NCBI GenBank assembly: GCA_024400715.1
Contig: JAKSMH010000004.1
Coordinates: forward strand, 1-19,120
Direction of reading: 5' to 3'
Origin: Bacteroidales bacterium
Lineage (GTDB): Bacteria > Bacteroidota > Bacteroidia > Bacteroidales > WCHB1-69
Length of the DNA stretch: 19,120 bases
Made by a program: the position numbers and the translations under genes. The notes beneath the pieces were generated by a model. The model worked only from the letters and a program-made list of their open reading frames with translations, was not told the origin of the DNA and did no database searches. Numbering within the stretch: the stretch's first letter is position 1; the number at the start of each line of letters is the position of its first letter. This document shows, piece by piece, positions 6,655 to 14,742 of the stretch.

Positions 6655-7827
6655 ATGAATGAAGTATATAAACAGGTGTGCCCGGGATTGTATTTCGTAG
6701 AGTACGATGATTTCGACTTTGACAAGGCCGCTGAATGGGCAAACAAAAGATTCTTTCCCGAAGGACCGTTTTGTTCAGCTGTGAGAAAAGGTAGATATGC
6801 TGGACGAAATATGGATATCTTGTCAGAATTCAAGGCTGCCGTTATTATGCTGATGAAAAGCAGTTGTGCTCGTTTTTCCTCTTTGAACACTTCTGAAATC
6901 TCATTATTTCCTGCCATTCAGGATGCCATCGAGAGTCAAGAAAGAAAAGACGTATATTACAAATTACCGCAAATGACATACGATGGCATTAACGAAAAAG
7001 GCGTCACGGCAATATCATTGATGACATCAAATGGCAATGCATCGGAAGACAAGTCAAAATGGGGAGGCCGGGAGTGGGGCAAGAGTGCGGCATTTACAAA
7101 GCCGGATGCCCTGAAGACCTATTCTACAACACTGCTGGTAAGGTACGTGCTTGACAATGCGGCAAATGTGGATGAAGCCATCGAACTCATAAAGCAAGTC
7201 AACTGGTTCGACCCTGACAGATTTACCTGGCGAAATCATGCTGGTGCTCTCAAATGGCTAATATCCGATCCGAAAAAATCTGCTGTAGTGGAATTTATTG
7301 ACAACGAGATTAAAATTCTTCTTACAGATGATGTCAATAGGCCTTCGCTAAGAACCCTTGCTGCTAATTTCAGTCAATATCTTATGGAAAAAGGGATTGT
7401 CCAATATGACGCAACGGGTTACGAACGTTTTGACCTAATGTGCGATCTATATAAGAATGTGGATGATTCCATAGATGGTATCCAGTCTGTTCTGAGGTCA
7501 GTAATGATGTCGGAAAAACATAAGCGAAACATTTCAGACAAATACTTTTTTGCGACAGAATATATGTGGGACGAATCTCCTACGGGCAGACATTTCAATG
7601 CAGAAGAGATTTATCAGGGAAATGCCAGACACGATCCTGATTTTATTAAAATTGTTGAACTGGAAAAGGAAAGACATTACAACAAGTCGCTGAGACCAAA
7701 AAACTATCGGACTCACGTTACCGTTTATACAACAGTATATGATATGGCAGAAAAAAAATTATGGATACTGCTCAACGAGGGAGTGTCCGACAGCAAATGG
7801 TATGAATTCGAATTTTTAAATAAATAG
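6655..7827 (+). CDS. Ntn-type linear amide C-N hydrolase (choloylglycine hydrolase-like)
   Basis: This 390-residue protein resembles the choloylglycine hydrolase/penicillin V acylase group, which hydrolyses linear amides with an N-terminal cysteine nucleophile. Cys40 (FCSAVRKG) is followed by GRNMD (Arg51, Asp54). DGINEKG (Asn113) and KWLISDPKKSAVVEF match other family motifs. The nucleophile would become N-terminal only after removal of about 39 residues, so an autocatalytic propeptide is inferred. The N-terminus lacks a signal peptide, so it is probably cytoplasmic, unlike secreted bile salt hydrolases of Bacteroides. It sits 2 bases after the acyltransferase, suggesting that it removes or rearranges an acyl group in the same pathway. 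The related acyl-transferring C45 type is an alternative. Substrate unknown. Confidence 0.78.
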   Translation: MNEVYKQVCPGLYFVEYDDFDFDKAAEWANKRFFPEGPFCSAVRKGRYAGRNMDILSEFKAAVIMLMKSSCARFSSLNTSEISLFPAIQDAIESQERKDVYYKLPQMTYDGINEKGVTAISLMTSNGNASEDKSKWGGREWGKSAAFTKPDALKTYSTTLLVRYVLDNAANVDEAIELIKQVNWFDPDRFTWRNHAGALKWLISDPKKSAVVEFIDNEIKILLTDDVNRPSLRTLAANFSQYLMEKGIVQYDATGYERFDLMCDLYKNVDDSIDGIQSVLRSVMMSEKHKRNISDKYFFATEYMWDESPTGRHFNAEEIYQGNARHDPDFIKIVELEKERHYNKSLRPKNYRTHVTVYTTVYDMAEKKLWILLNEGVSDSKWYEFEFLNK

Positions 7828-7831
7828 AATT

Positions 7832-9040
7832 TTGAAAAATATAGCAATAATATCGCATGATAATATTATGTCGTGGTCTGTGGCGAAGATTGCGGTTGGG
7901 TTGAACGATTATTTGAATAGCAGGGGATTGGTATCCAAACTGTATGTAGCTGTTGGTGAAGACAATTCGTCAGTTTGTGTTTTCTGCAACAAGGTTGATA
8001 TGGCCATCCATAAATTTCTTTTCTGGCTTACCGGAAAGGATGGAAATTACTCTCATTATTCCACACGAAAATTGCTTCGGAAACTTGAAGAACGCAAGGT
8101 TGATACGATCTATATCCTGATGATGCATTCTTTTTTCATCAATGAGTCAATGTTGTTCAACTACATAAAGAAACGAGGTATTTCTGTGGTGAATATTATG
8201 CTTGACGAATATGTTTTTTCTGGCAAATGCCATTTTAACTTCGGATGTAAGGAGTTGGAAGATGAATGTGTGAATTGTCCGCATCTCAGAAAGCACCCTG
8301 TCTGCATAATGAAATCAGGACCGCACAAGGTGTTCCTCCGAAAGAAGCGAAACTATGAGGGAACCAATATGGTCTTCGTTGGTCCCGAGATGGCACTGAA
8401 TGGAGCGCGTCGTTCTCCTTTGCTGAAGGGACGTGTCTTGATAGAGGCCGATGAATGTATCGACACTCTCCGGTTCCGTCCGCGGGATACATCCGCTCTA
8501 AGACGGGAATTGGGTATTTCCCAAGACAAGATCGTTTGTATGTGTGTGGCAGTATATGATGGTATTCATCATGAACGCAAGGGTGTACCATATTATATCG
8601 AGTTGGCCAGACGGTTTGAGCAAGACGACAGATTTGTTTTTGTGCAGGTGGCATATATGGCTGATTATCCCGGTGGACTGCCATCCAATTATATTGCAAA
8701 AGGTTTCATCAACGATATCGATCTCGTTGCTGAATATCTATCACTTGCAGATCTGTTCATCTTCCCGTCTATGGCAGATACAATGCCAAACACTTGCATT
8801 GAGGCTATGTCTTGCGGAACTCCTTTGCTCTGCTGGAAGGTGTATGGCAACGAGAAAATGGCTCCTCCAGAGATTGCGACGTTTGTTACTCCCAGAAATC
8901 TTGATGAAATGGAAGAAGTGGTGAATCGGCTTGAAAAGAAAAATGAGAATATGATAAACCGATGTCGCGAATATGCCGTTAAGAGATATGATAATCAGGC
9001 ATATTTCAACAAACTAATGGAAATAGGAGAAAATTTATGA
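7832..9040 (+). CDS. GT4-type glycosyltransferase (WcaC-like) with four-cysteine motif
   Basis: This 402-residue cytoplasmic retaining glycosyltransferase has a GT-B fold. The start is TTG at 7832, which gives the typical first strand (KNIAIISHDN); the next in-frame ATG would remove it. A four-cysteine motif CX5CX6CX2C (Cys133, Cys139, Cys146, Cys149) is seen in a subset of GT4 enzymes such as WcaC-like proteins and may bind zinc. The C-terminal donor-site signature is Asp316-X7-Glu324 (DTMPNTCIEAMSCGTP), with Asp in place of the usual first Glu. Its TGA overlaps the next ATG. It could use the nucleotide sugar made by the next two genes; donor and acceptor are unproven. Confidence 0.85.
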   Translation: MKNIAIISHDNIMSWSVAKIAVGLNDYLNSRGLVSKLYVAVGEDNSSVCVFCNKVDMAIHKFLFWLTGKDGNYSHYSTRKLLRKLEERKVDTIYILMMHSFFINESMLFNYIKKRGISVVNIMLDEYVFSGKCHFNFGCKELEDECVNCPHLRKHPVCIMKSGPHKVFLRKKRNYEGTNMVFVGPEMALNGARRSPLLKGRVLIEADECIDTLRFRPRDTSALRRELGISQDKIVCMCVAVYDGIHHERKGVPYYIELARRFEQDDRFVFVQVAYMADYPGGLPSNYIAKGFINDIDLVAEYLSLADLFIFPSMADTMPNTCIEAMSCGTPLLCWKVYGNEKMAPPEIATFVTPRNLDEMEEVVNRLEKKNENMINRCREYAVKRYDNQAYFNKLMEIGENL

Positions 9041-10215
9041 AAATAAAAAAAGATTTTATTCCGTTTTCTCGTCCTTCAATAGGCGAGGATGCCGTTGAAT
9101 CCGTTGCGGAATCCATCCGTGCGGGATGGGTGGCAATGGGTCCTAAAGTCCTGCAATTTGAAAAGGCCATTGCAGAACGTACGGGCGCTTCGTACGCTAT
9201 ATCAATGAACTCGGCAACAGCAGGTCTGCATTCGTCAGTCATGGCAATGGGTATAGGGAATGGTGACGAGGTAATCACTACACCGATGACTTTTGCTTCA
9301 ACAGTGAATGCCATAATCTTCGCTGGCGCAAAACCTGTACTAGTGGATATTGACAGAAGGACATTCAATATTGATACAGCAAAAATAGAACAGGCTATAA
9401 CAGCTCATACGAAAGGAATCATACCCGTTCATTTTGCCGGAATGCCTTGCGATATGGATGAAATCGAACGGCTAGCTTCCAAATACAACCTCGTGATAAT
9501 CGAAGATTCCGCCCATGCTTTAGGAGCTTCGTACAAGGGTAAGGAAATAGGAGCAGACAAAGGCAAAGGACATGTGGCCGTGTTCAGTTTTCATCCTACA
9601 AAAAACATCACAACAGCCGAAGGTGGAATGGTCTGCACTGAAGATGAGGATATCGCCGAATATCTGTCCGTCTTCAGACAGAACGGGATGTCGAAAGGTG
9701 CGTGGAATAGATACTCTTCTTCCGGCAGTACACATTACGATGTTCCTATGCCTGGATTGAAATACCAGATGTCTGACATTCAGGCCTCCATCGGACTTTC
9801 CCAGATAAAGCAGCTTGACGACTTCAACTGGCGGCGTAGGGAGCTGTGCGAGATATACGAGAGAGAGCTCTCCGATTGTCCGGGCATCACTTTTCAGAAA
9901 CCGGCAGAATATAATTATGTGCATAGCAGACATATATTTCCAGTGCTGGTGGATAGTGACGTTCTCAGGATTGATCGAGACTTGTTTATGCAGCAGATGA
10001 AGGATAGAAACATAGGCACTGCTATACACTACAATGCCATCCATCTGTTCAGTGCTTATGCAAAGATAACAGGAAATACAAGAGGCGATTATCCGGAAGC
10101 TGAATATGTGTCGGACAGAATAGTTTCAATTCCGATGTTTCCTGCTATGAGCTATGACGATTTGTCATACTGTATCGATGCAATTAAAGAAATATGTAGA
10201 AACAATATCAAATAA
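9037..10215 (+). CDS. DegT/DnrJ-type sugar-nucleotide aminotransferase, ArnB-like
   Basis: This 392-residue PLP-dependent enzyme transfers an amino group to a 4-keto sugar nucleotide. The PLP lysine is Lys189 in SFHPTKNITTAEGG, and Asp157 in EDSAHA contacts the ring nitrogen. The N-terminus (IPFSRPSIGED, GW...GPK) and the overall spacing resemble ArnB of enterobacteria, whose PLP lysine is Lys188; ArnB makes UDP-4-amino-4-deoxy-L-arabinose. Other members of this family (PseC, perosamine synthase) are possible. The ArnA-like neighbour 11 bases downstream favours the ArnB assignment. It overlaps the glycosyltransferase by ATGA and has a GGAG site at 9026-9029. By hand count, 12 of 19 Arg codons are AGA/AGG. 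Confidence 0.88.
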   Translation: MKIKKDFIPFSRPSIGEDAVESVAESIRAGWVAMGPKVLQFEKAIAERTGASYAISMNSATAGLHSSVMAMGIGNGDEVITTPMTFASTVNAIIFAGAKPVLVDIDRRTFNIDTAKIEQAITAHTKGIIPVHFAGMPCDMDEIERLASKYNLVIIEDSAHALGASYKGKEIGADKGKGHVAVFSFHPTKNITTAEGGMVCTEDEDIAEYLSVFRQNGMSKGAWNRYSSSGSTHYDVPMPGLKYQMSDIQASIGLSQIKQLDDFNWRRRELCEIYERELSDCPGITFQKPAEYNYVHSRHIFPVLVDSDVLRIDRDLFMQQMKDRNIGTAIHYNAIHLFSAYAKITGNTRGDYPEAEYVSDRIVSIPMFPAMSYDDLSYCIDAIKEICRNNIK

Positions 10216-10225
10216 TGTTTTTGAA

Positions 10226-11242
10226 ATGAAAATACTTGTTACCGGTATCAACGGATTTATAGGTTCTCATTTTTTGGATTATGTGATTGCAAATACCGAT
10301 TGGGAAATATTAGGCGTTGATATATCTGACAGTTACGTTAGTCGTTATGCAGGAGAAAACAGATTTTCTTTCCATAAATTGGATATTAGTGAAAATCAGG
10401 ATTCGATCAGAGAGTTGATTTTACAATCTGATTTGGCAATCCTTCTTGCTGGTATAGCACGTCCCGCAGAATATGTGCAGCACCCGTTGAAGGTCTTTGA
10501 ACTGGATTTTGAGTATAATTATCAAATGGTGAAGATGTGTGCGGATGCCGGTGTGAGGATTATCTTTCCATCTACTTCTGAAGTCTATGGTCTGGGAAAT
10601 GACCAGCCAATGAATGAAGATAAAACAAATCTCGTCCTTGGCCCAATTTGTGAGACAAGATGGATATACAGTAATGCCAAGCAGATGATGGACCGCATAA
10701 TCTTTGCGTTAGGGCAGGAAAGAGGACTTGGATTCACCATCATTCGTCCGTTTAATTGGACGGGACCAAGACTTGATTCTTTTGCACACGCGAAACAACA
10801 CCAGGCGAGGGCAATTACGCAGATGGTATATGATTCCTTTCACCATCACGAAATAGTCATTGCGGGGGAAGGAAATCAAAAACGCAGTTTTACGTGGATT
10901 GGTGATGGTATCGAAGCTATTGTATCCATCATCAAAGCAGGTGATGCCGCCTGTGGCAAAATCTTTAATATCGGGAATCCTGACAACAACTGTTCGATCA
11001 AGAAATTTGCCGAATTGCTGTTGTCTGTCATGAAGGAATTTCCAGAGACGGAAGCAGCCGCACGACAAACAGTACTCAAGGAAGAATCGTATGCGTCATA
11101 TTATGGTATAAATTATGCCGATACCATCAACAGGATACCGGATATCAGCAATATAAAATCCGTGACAGGCTGGAGTCCGGTTACGCCAAATTATGAGATC
11201 ATCAAAAATACAATTGAGTCTATAATAAGAAATGATGTATGA
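10226..11242 (+). CDS. NAD-dependent UDP-glucuronate decarboxylase, ArnA C-terminal domain-like
   Basis: This 338-residue short-chain dehydrogenase-type enzyme probably oxidises and decarboxylates UDP-glucuronate to a UDP-4-keto-pentose. The start at 10226 gives MKILVTGINGFIG with the NAD motif at Gly7, Gly10 and Gly13. The frame extends back to 10154, but that part overlaps the upstream gene. STSEVYG (Ser118, Glu119), Tyr148-X3-Lys152 and Arg303 match the ArnA residues Ser433, Glu434, Tyr463, Lys467 and Arg619, which are linked to decarboxylation. RWIYS, RPFNWTGPRLD and RAITQ are also shared with ArnA. The ArnA formyltransferase domain is absent. UDP-xylose synthase is a less likely alternative. 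The stop overlaps the next start (ATGA). Confidence 0.86.
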   Translation: MKILVTGINGFIGSHFLDYVIANTDWEILGVDISDSYVSRYAGENRFSFHKLDISENQDSIRELILQSDLAILLAGIARPAEYVQHPLKVFELDFEYNYQMVKMCADAGVRIIFPSTSEVYGLGNDQPMNEDKTNLVLGPICETRWIYSNAKQMMDRIIFALGQERGLGFTIIRPFNWTGPRLDSFAHAKQHQARAITQMVYDSFHHHEIVIAGEGNQKRSFTWIGDGIEAIVSIIKAGDAACGKIFNIGNPDNNCSIKKFAELLLSVMKEFPETEAAARQTVLKEESYASYYGINYADTINRIPDISNIKSVTGWSPVTPNYEIIKNTIESIIRNDV

Positions 11243-12987
11243 ACATCGGCAGAAAAAGAAGTGACATTATCAACAAGATGTTCAGTAGTTACATCTTGTC
11301 ATCAATACTAATAATGGTATCTGTCCCCATTCTTGAGATAACAGATGGCATTATGCTTAATCGTGCGGTTTCGCCAGATGCGTTGTCAATGGTTGCTCTG
11401 CTGGCACCTGTCAATATTTTCTTTTTTGCGATCAAAACCATTTTTGTCACTGGACTTTCAATTCTTTCAGCAAAAGCCTTAGGAGAATGCGATTACCATA
11501 AAGGATCGCAGCTGTTTACCGTGGCCATAACTTCAAATGCCATTGTTATAATCGGGCTTACGGCATTGGCATACTTGTTCTTTCCTCAGTTTGTCCAGCT
11601 GTTTTGTGATATTGATAGCCCAATTCATCCTCTTTTGTACGAATATGTCAAGGTAATACTTTTGCAATTTCCTCTTTTGGCAATTTTGTCATCGCTTGAC
11701 ACATATATGCGTCTGGCAGGAAAGTCCCGTCTTGTTTCTGTTACCATTATTGTTAGTTGCTTCTTGAATATTGTGTTGACTTGGATTTTCTTGTATGTTT
11801 TGCATTTGGGAATTAGGGGAGCTGCCATTGCCACAATAATCTGTGCCATAATCACAAAGATTCCGTATATACCATATCTGATTTCCGGAAAGTTCCCGTT
11901 CCGAATCGTCAAAACAAAGTTGTCAACTTATTTTGAAATGATATGGTTAGGTGTCAAGAGAGGCAGCCCAAGTGCACTGAATGATATTGTTATGAGTGTT
12001 ATCTTTTTCGCCACGAATGGCATCGTACTCAATACTCAGGGAGTACAGGGAATGTTTATCTGGTCTGTTACACTGCAATTGCTATCCTTAACAGGAATGA
12101 TTTCAATGGGTTTCAATGGAGTAATGCAGCATATTGGAGTAATGCTGTTGGGTGAAAATGATAACGAGGGATTTATGATTCTGTCCAAGAAAATGTTCTG
12201 GATTCAACTGTCGTCCATTGTGGTTGTAGTTGCATTATGTCTGATTTCCCCAAGGGACATCCTGTACTTTTTCACAAACGGAACAGTAACAGTCACCGAT
12301 CAGTTTATCCATTATTTTATACTCGGAATTTTGATGCTTCTTCCAATGAAAACCTGCATTTCTATTACGGAAATAATAAATATTGGAGGACATACCGGCT
12401 TGGCATTAATAGTCAATTTGTTATCTCTTGTATCAATCTTTATTGCTGCTTTTGCCAGTGTGGCTTTAGGAACGAAATATTTCTGGTGGATGCTGCCAAC
12501 CCTGCAGATGATAGTACTTGTGTTTTTGATGGCAACAACAATCATTATGCATATAAAAAACAGGTATTATTCCTGGTTCGCACTTGTCCCCACAATGCCT
12601 GATGGAGTTTCTATGTTGCTCACTGCAAAATATGACCCTAAGGAAATCGATCCGATGTTGAAAACTGTGTCTAAGTTTCTTGCCATTGCAGAATTGCCTG
12701 AAAATGTTGAGAGAGATGTGCGATTGATATGTGAAGAACTCGTATATCACGTAATTGCTGAAAAGAATGCAAACCCGGATATTACTTTTGAATTGCGTCT
12801 TTCTGACAAACCTGATAAGCTGATTGTTTTTGTTAAAGAAATCGGGAACCTCAAAAATCTCAATGATTTTTTAAATGCTGAAACTTTGAGTACAAAGATG
12901 ATAAGCACTACGGTTCCTGAAGCGAAATATGATTATTTCAACGGGGTCTGTGTTATATCAATCTGCATAGGCAAGACACAGGTTTGA
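11239..12987 (+). CDS. MATE family exporter fused to a C-terminal HATPase-like domain
   Basis: This 582-residue protein has a MATE transporter of about twelve membrane segments (residues 15-450) followed by a soluble domain (about 471-578). MATE proteins export drugs or metabolites using sodium or proton gradients. The soluble part (ENVERDVRLICEELVYHVIA, then alternating strands) resembles RsbW/SpoIIAB-type ATP-binding domains. The N-box asparagine appears to be replaced (CEELVYHV), and no clear glycine-rich ATP lid is visible, so it may not bind ATP. Ordinary MATE proteins have about 450 residues and lack this tail. It is the last gene of the block and overlaps the decarboxylase by ATGA, so it is the likely exporter of the block's product. 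The MATE call is firm; the tail assignment is tentative. Confidence 0.82.
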   Translation: MNIGRKRSDIINKMFSSYILSSILIMVSVPILEITDGIMLNRAVSPDALSMVALLAPVNIFFFAIKTIFVTGLSILSAKALGECDYHKGSQLFTVAITSNAIVIIGLTALAYLFFPQFVQLFCDIDSPIHPLLYEYVKVILLQFPLLAILSSLDTYMRLAGKSRLVSVTIIVSCFLNIVLTWIFLYVLHLGIRGAAIATIICAIITKIPYIPYLISGKFPFRIVKTKLSTYFEMIWLGVKRGSPSALNDIVMSVIFFATNGIVLNTQGVQGMFIWSVTLQLLSLTGMISMGFNGVMQHIGVMLLGENDNEGFMILSKKMFWIQLSSIVVVVALCLISPRDILYFFTNGTVTVTDQFIHYFILGILMLLPMKTCISITEIINIGGHTGLALIVNLLSLVSIFIAAFASVALGTKYFWWMLPTLQMIVLVFLMATTIIMHIKNRYYSWFALVPTMPDGVSMLLTAKYDPKEIDPMLKTVSKFLAIAELPENVERDVRLICEELVYHVIAEKNANPDITFELRLSDKPDKLIVFVKEIGNLKNLNDFLNAETLSTKMISTTVPEAKYDYFNGVCVISICIGKTQV

Positions 12988-13044
12988 TAGACTTTCTGAT
13001 ATTTATTAATTCACTGAACGGCCTCATCGAAATCAATTTAAAAG

Positions 13045-13080
13045 AAAAAAGGGGACGATTTGCAGAAATCGCCCCTTTTT
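13045..13080. terminator. Bidirectional terminator between MATE and lipocalin genes
   Basis: An A run and GGGG-A-CGATTT pair across a short loop with AAATCGCCCC and a T run, with one bulged A. The same hairpin has a T run on either strand, so it can end the + strand block and the convergent lipocalin gene. Confidence 0.88.
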
Positions 13081-13096
13081 CAATAATAACTAAGAT

Positions 13097-13636
13097 TTAT
13101 TTACTATGTTTAACCCAAATTAATTTATTGGTGTCATAGCCACGGTTTTTAGCTTGCTGGAGTACGAACTCCAAGTCTTTTCCATCCATTTCCGGCGTTC
13201 GACTCAAAATCCACAGATATTTGTCGTTTTTGCTTCCCACCAACGAGAAACGATAGTCCGGAGCCAATTCCATCACATTGTATTGGGAATAGAAATCCAT
13301 AAAGAAGGAAACCTCCAATTGCCCGGGAACATTCTCGTTGGGGCGGCGGGCTTTGCCGATACTTTGCTTGAATTTGCCGTTTAAGCTGCCACGGTAGCCC
13401 GAGTTGGTGACCTTGACGGTGCCATCGCTCTTCAGTTCGTAATCTGCCGTGCATCCTTCCAAATTTCTTTCGAAAGAATGGTCGAAGCGGGCAATTTCGT
13501 ACCAATGGCCCATATACTTGTTGATGTCCAATTCGGCCACTGTAGAGTTGTTGATGGGCGTGCTCTTGGTACAAGCACAAGAAGATAATCCTACAAATCC
13601 GAGGATTCCGCATAAATAAGTGAATAGTTTGCTCAT
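13097..13636 (-). CDS. blc: Lipocalin family outer-membrane lipoprotein, Blc-like
   Basis: This 179-residue bacterial lipocalin is anchored by a lipid. The signal peptide ends in the lipobox LSSC with Cys20 as the lipidation site. The lipocalin signature GHWYEIARF begins at Gly43, and the rest fits an eight-stranded barrel of normal length. Blc-type proteins bind fatty acids or lysophospholipids and are linked to membrane stress and maintenance; the ligand here is unknown. It is convergent with the MATE gene and shares its terminator. A possible -7 box (TATTTTTG on the minus strand, 13707-13714) lies 70 bases upstream. It has no operon partner. Confidence 0.92.
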   Translation of the reverse strand: MSKLFTYLCGILGFVGLSSCACTKSTPINNSTVAELDINKYMGHWYEIARFDHSFERNLEGCTADYELKSDGTVKVTNSGYRGSLNGKFKQSIGKARRPNENVPGQLEVSFFMDFYSQYNVMELAPDYRFSLVGSKNDKYLWILSRTPEMDGKDLEFVLQQAKNRGYDTNKLIWVKHSK

Positions 13637-13720
13637 GGTTTTTTGTTTTTAATGGTTAATACTGATGGTTGATAAAATTTTGTTTTCATGGTTTTGTTTT
13701 CGATGACAAAAATAGACCAA

Positions 13721-13768
13721 TTTTTTCATTGAAAAAGCATTGTTTTATGAATGCTTTTATTGAAAAAA
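13721..13768. repeat. Long AT-rich imperfect inverted repeat
   Basis: AAAAGCATT (13733-13741) and AATGCTTTT (13750-13758) pair around an 8-base loop. The pairing extends outwards through TTTTTTCATT/ATTGAAAAAA with a small bulge. It lies between the tRNA terminator and the lipocalin start and covers the candidate lipocalin promoter region. Its function is unclear; it could be an AT-rich structural element or a weak terminator. Confidence 0.5.
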
Positions 13769-13835
13769 ACGATAAAAAGGAAAAAATGGGGAAAAGATGT
13801 TGGAAATTTGTGTGAATTGTGATATGATAATTCTG

Positions 13836-13868
13836 AAAAAAAGAGGTTCCTGCGTAATTCAGGAACCT
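13836..13868 (-). terminator. Terminator of tRNA-Arg
   Basis: On the minus strand, AGGTTCCTG pairs perfectly with CAGGAACCT (9 bp, 7-base loop), followed by CTC and a run of seven T. It lies just 3' of the tRNA. Confidence 0.85.
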
Positions 13869-13876
13869 TCTTTCCG

Positions 13877-13948
13877 TAGCTCCGCTGGGAATCGAACCCA
13901 AATCTAAGGTTTAGGAAACCTCCATTCTATCCATTGAACTACAGAGCC
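13877..13948 (-). tRNA. tRNA-Arg (anticodon CCU)
   Basis: The minus strand folds as a standard cloverleaf of 72 nt. The acceptor stem is GGCTCTG/CGGAGCT (two wobble pairs), with discriminator A. The D arm is followed by the anticodon stem GAGGT/ACCTT with loop TTCCTAA (anticodon CCT), and the T arm carries TTCGATT. The 3' CCA is not encoded. This tRNA reads AGG, and the six-gene block upstream is rich in AGA/AGG codons. A -7 box lies just upstream and a terminator just downstream, so it is a single-gene unit. Confidence 0.95.
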
Positions 13949-13960
13949 AGTTTCAAAATG

Positions 13961-13968
13961 CAAAAGTA
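13961..13968 (-). promoter_or_regulatory. -7 box of the tRNA-Arg promoter
   Basis: The minus strand reads TACTTTTG, a good TAnnTTTG match, 12 bases before the tRNA 5' end. A TTCG on the minus strand at 13991-13994 could serve as a weak -33 element (22-base spacer). Confidence 0.6.
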
Positions 13969-13985
13969 CTTCAAATTTCTTTACC

Positions 13986-14016
13986 TTCGGCGAAATAAAA
14001 AATTTTACTATTTTTG
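13986..14016 (+). promoter_or_regulatory. Promoter of the potassium uptake operon
   Basis: TTCG at 13986-13989 and TATTTTTG at 14009-14016 are spaced by 19 bases, fitting the Bacteroidota consensus with one mismatch in the -33 box. It is divergent from the tRNA promoter. Confidence 0.6.
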
Positions 14017-14042
14017 CCACCGATATTATAAATAATGATAGT

Positions 14043-14738
14043 ATGTCGAATGAAAAGTTTGCCATTATAGGAGCAGGGCATTTTGGCTCGGCTATCGCAA
14101 CGGCTCTTTCGGAAAAGGGCGCGGAGGTGTTAGTGATTGATTCTGACATCAATGTGGTGCAGGAAATCTCTGAAGACGTGGCGTATTCTGTCTGTATTGA
14201 CGCCACAAACAAGCGTGCCCTGATGGGCGAAAATATTCAGGATTTTGACGCCGTCATTGTCGCTATCGGCAACGATTTTGTCAAACGTCTGCTTTGTGCC
14301 GCCAATTTGCTGGACTTGAACGTAAAGCGCATCATCTGCCGTTCTATGGGCGAAAGCCAGCGTATCATTTTGGGCAAGATGGGTATTACCGAATTCCTTT
14401 CTCCGGAAGATGAAATCGGAAAGCTCTTTGCGGAAAGGTTGATGAATCCGAGTATGTTGTCGTATCTGCAATTGCCCGATGAATATCGAATTGCGGAAAT
14501 TATCACGCCCACCCGTCTAATCGGGCTTACGGTGGGGGATATAAATTTCCGCGACAATCATCACTTGAGCTTGATTACGATTAGACGTGCGTTTGAAGAG
14601 GTCGTGGCCGACAAAATCGATAAAGAAGAACATATCCTCGGTGTACCTGAAAATACTACCCAAATCAAAGAAAACGACGTCTTTGTGCTTTTCGGCAAAT
14701 CAATAGATATCGATAATTTTATCAAGATAAATCAATAG
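14043..14738 (+). CDS. trkA: Potassium uptake RCK regulatory subunit (TrkA/KtrA type)
   Basis: This 231-residue cytoplasmic protein gates the potassium channel subunit encoded by the next gene. It has one RCK_N domain (GAGHFG, Gly10-X-Gly12-X2-Gly15, with acidic Asp33 and Asp35 at the end of strand 2, for nucleotide binding) and one RCK_C domain (about 145-231). A single RCK pair matches KtrA; classical enterobacterial TrkA has two. Its TAG is 4 bases before the next start, so the two genes form an operon. By hand count, only 2 of 11 Arg codons are AGA/AGG. Confidence 0.92.
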   Translation: MSNEKFAIIGAGHFGSAIATALSEKGAEVLVIDSDINVVQEISEDVAYSVCIDATNKRALMGENIQDFDAVIVAIGNDFVKRLLCAANLLDLNVKRIICRSMGESQRIILGKMGITEFLSPEDEIGKLFAERLMNPSMLSYLQLPDEYRIAEIITPTRLIGLTVGDINFRDNHHLSLITIRRAFEEVVADKIDKEEHILGVPENTTQIKENDVFVLFGKSIDIDNFIKINQ

Positions 14739-14742
14739 CGAG

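Noticed and set aside
10154..10225. Longer start for the decarboxylase
   Set aside because: It overlaps the aminotransferase by about 60 bases and adds 24 residues before the standard MKILVTG start of this family.
5582..12987. Classical lipid A Ara4N (arn) operon
   Set aside because: No ArnT, ArnC, ArnD or formyltransferase domain is present, so the standard polymyxin resistance route is not encoded here.
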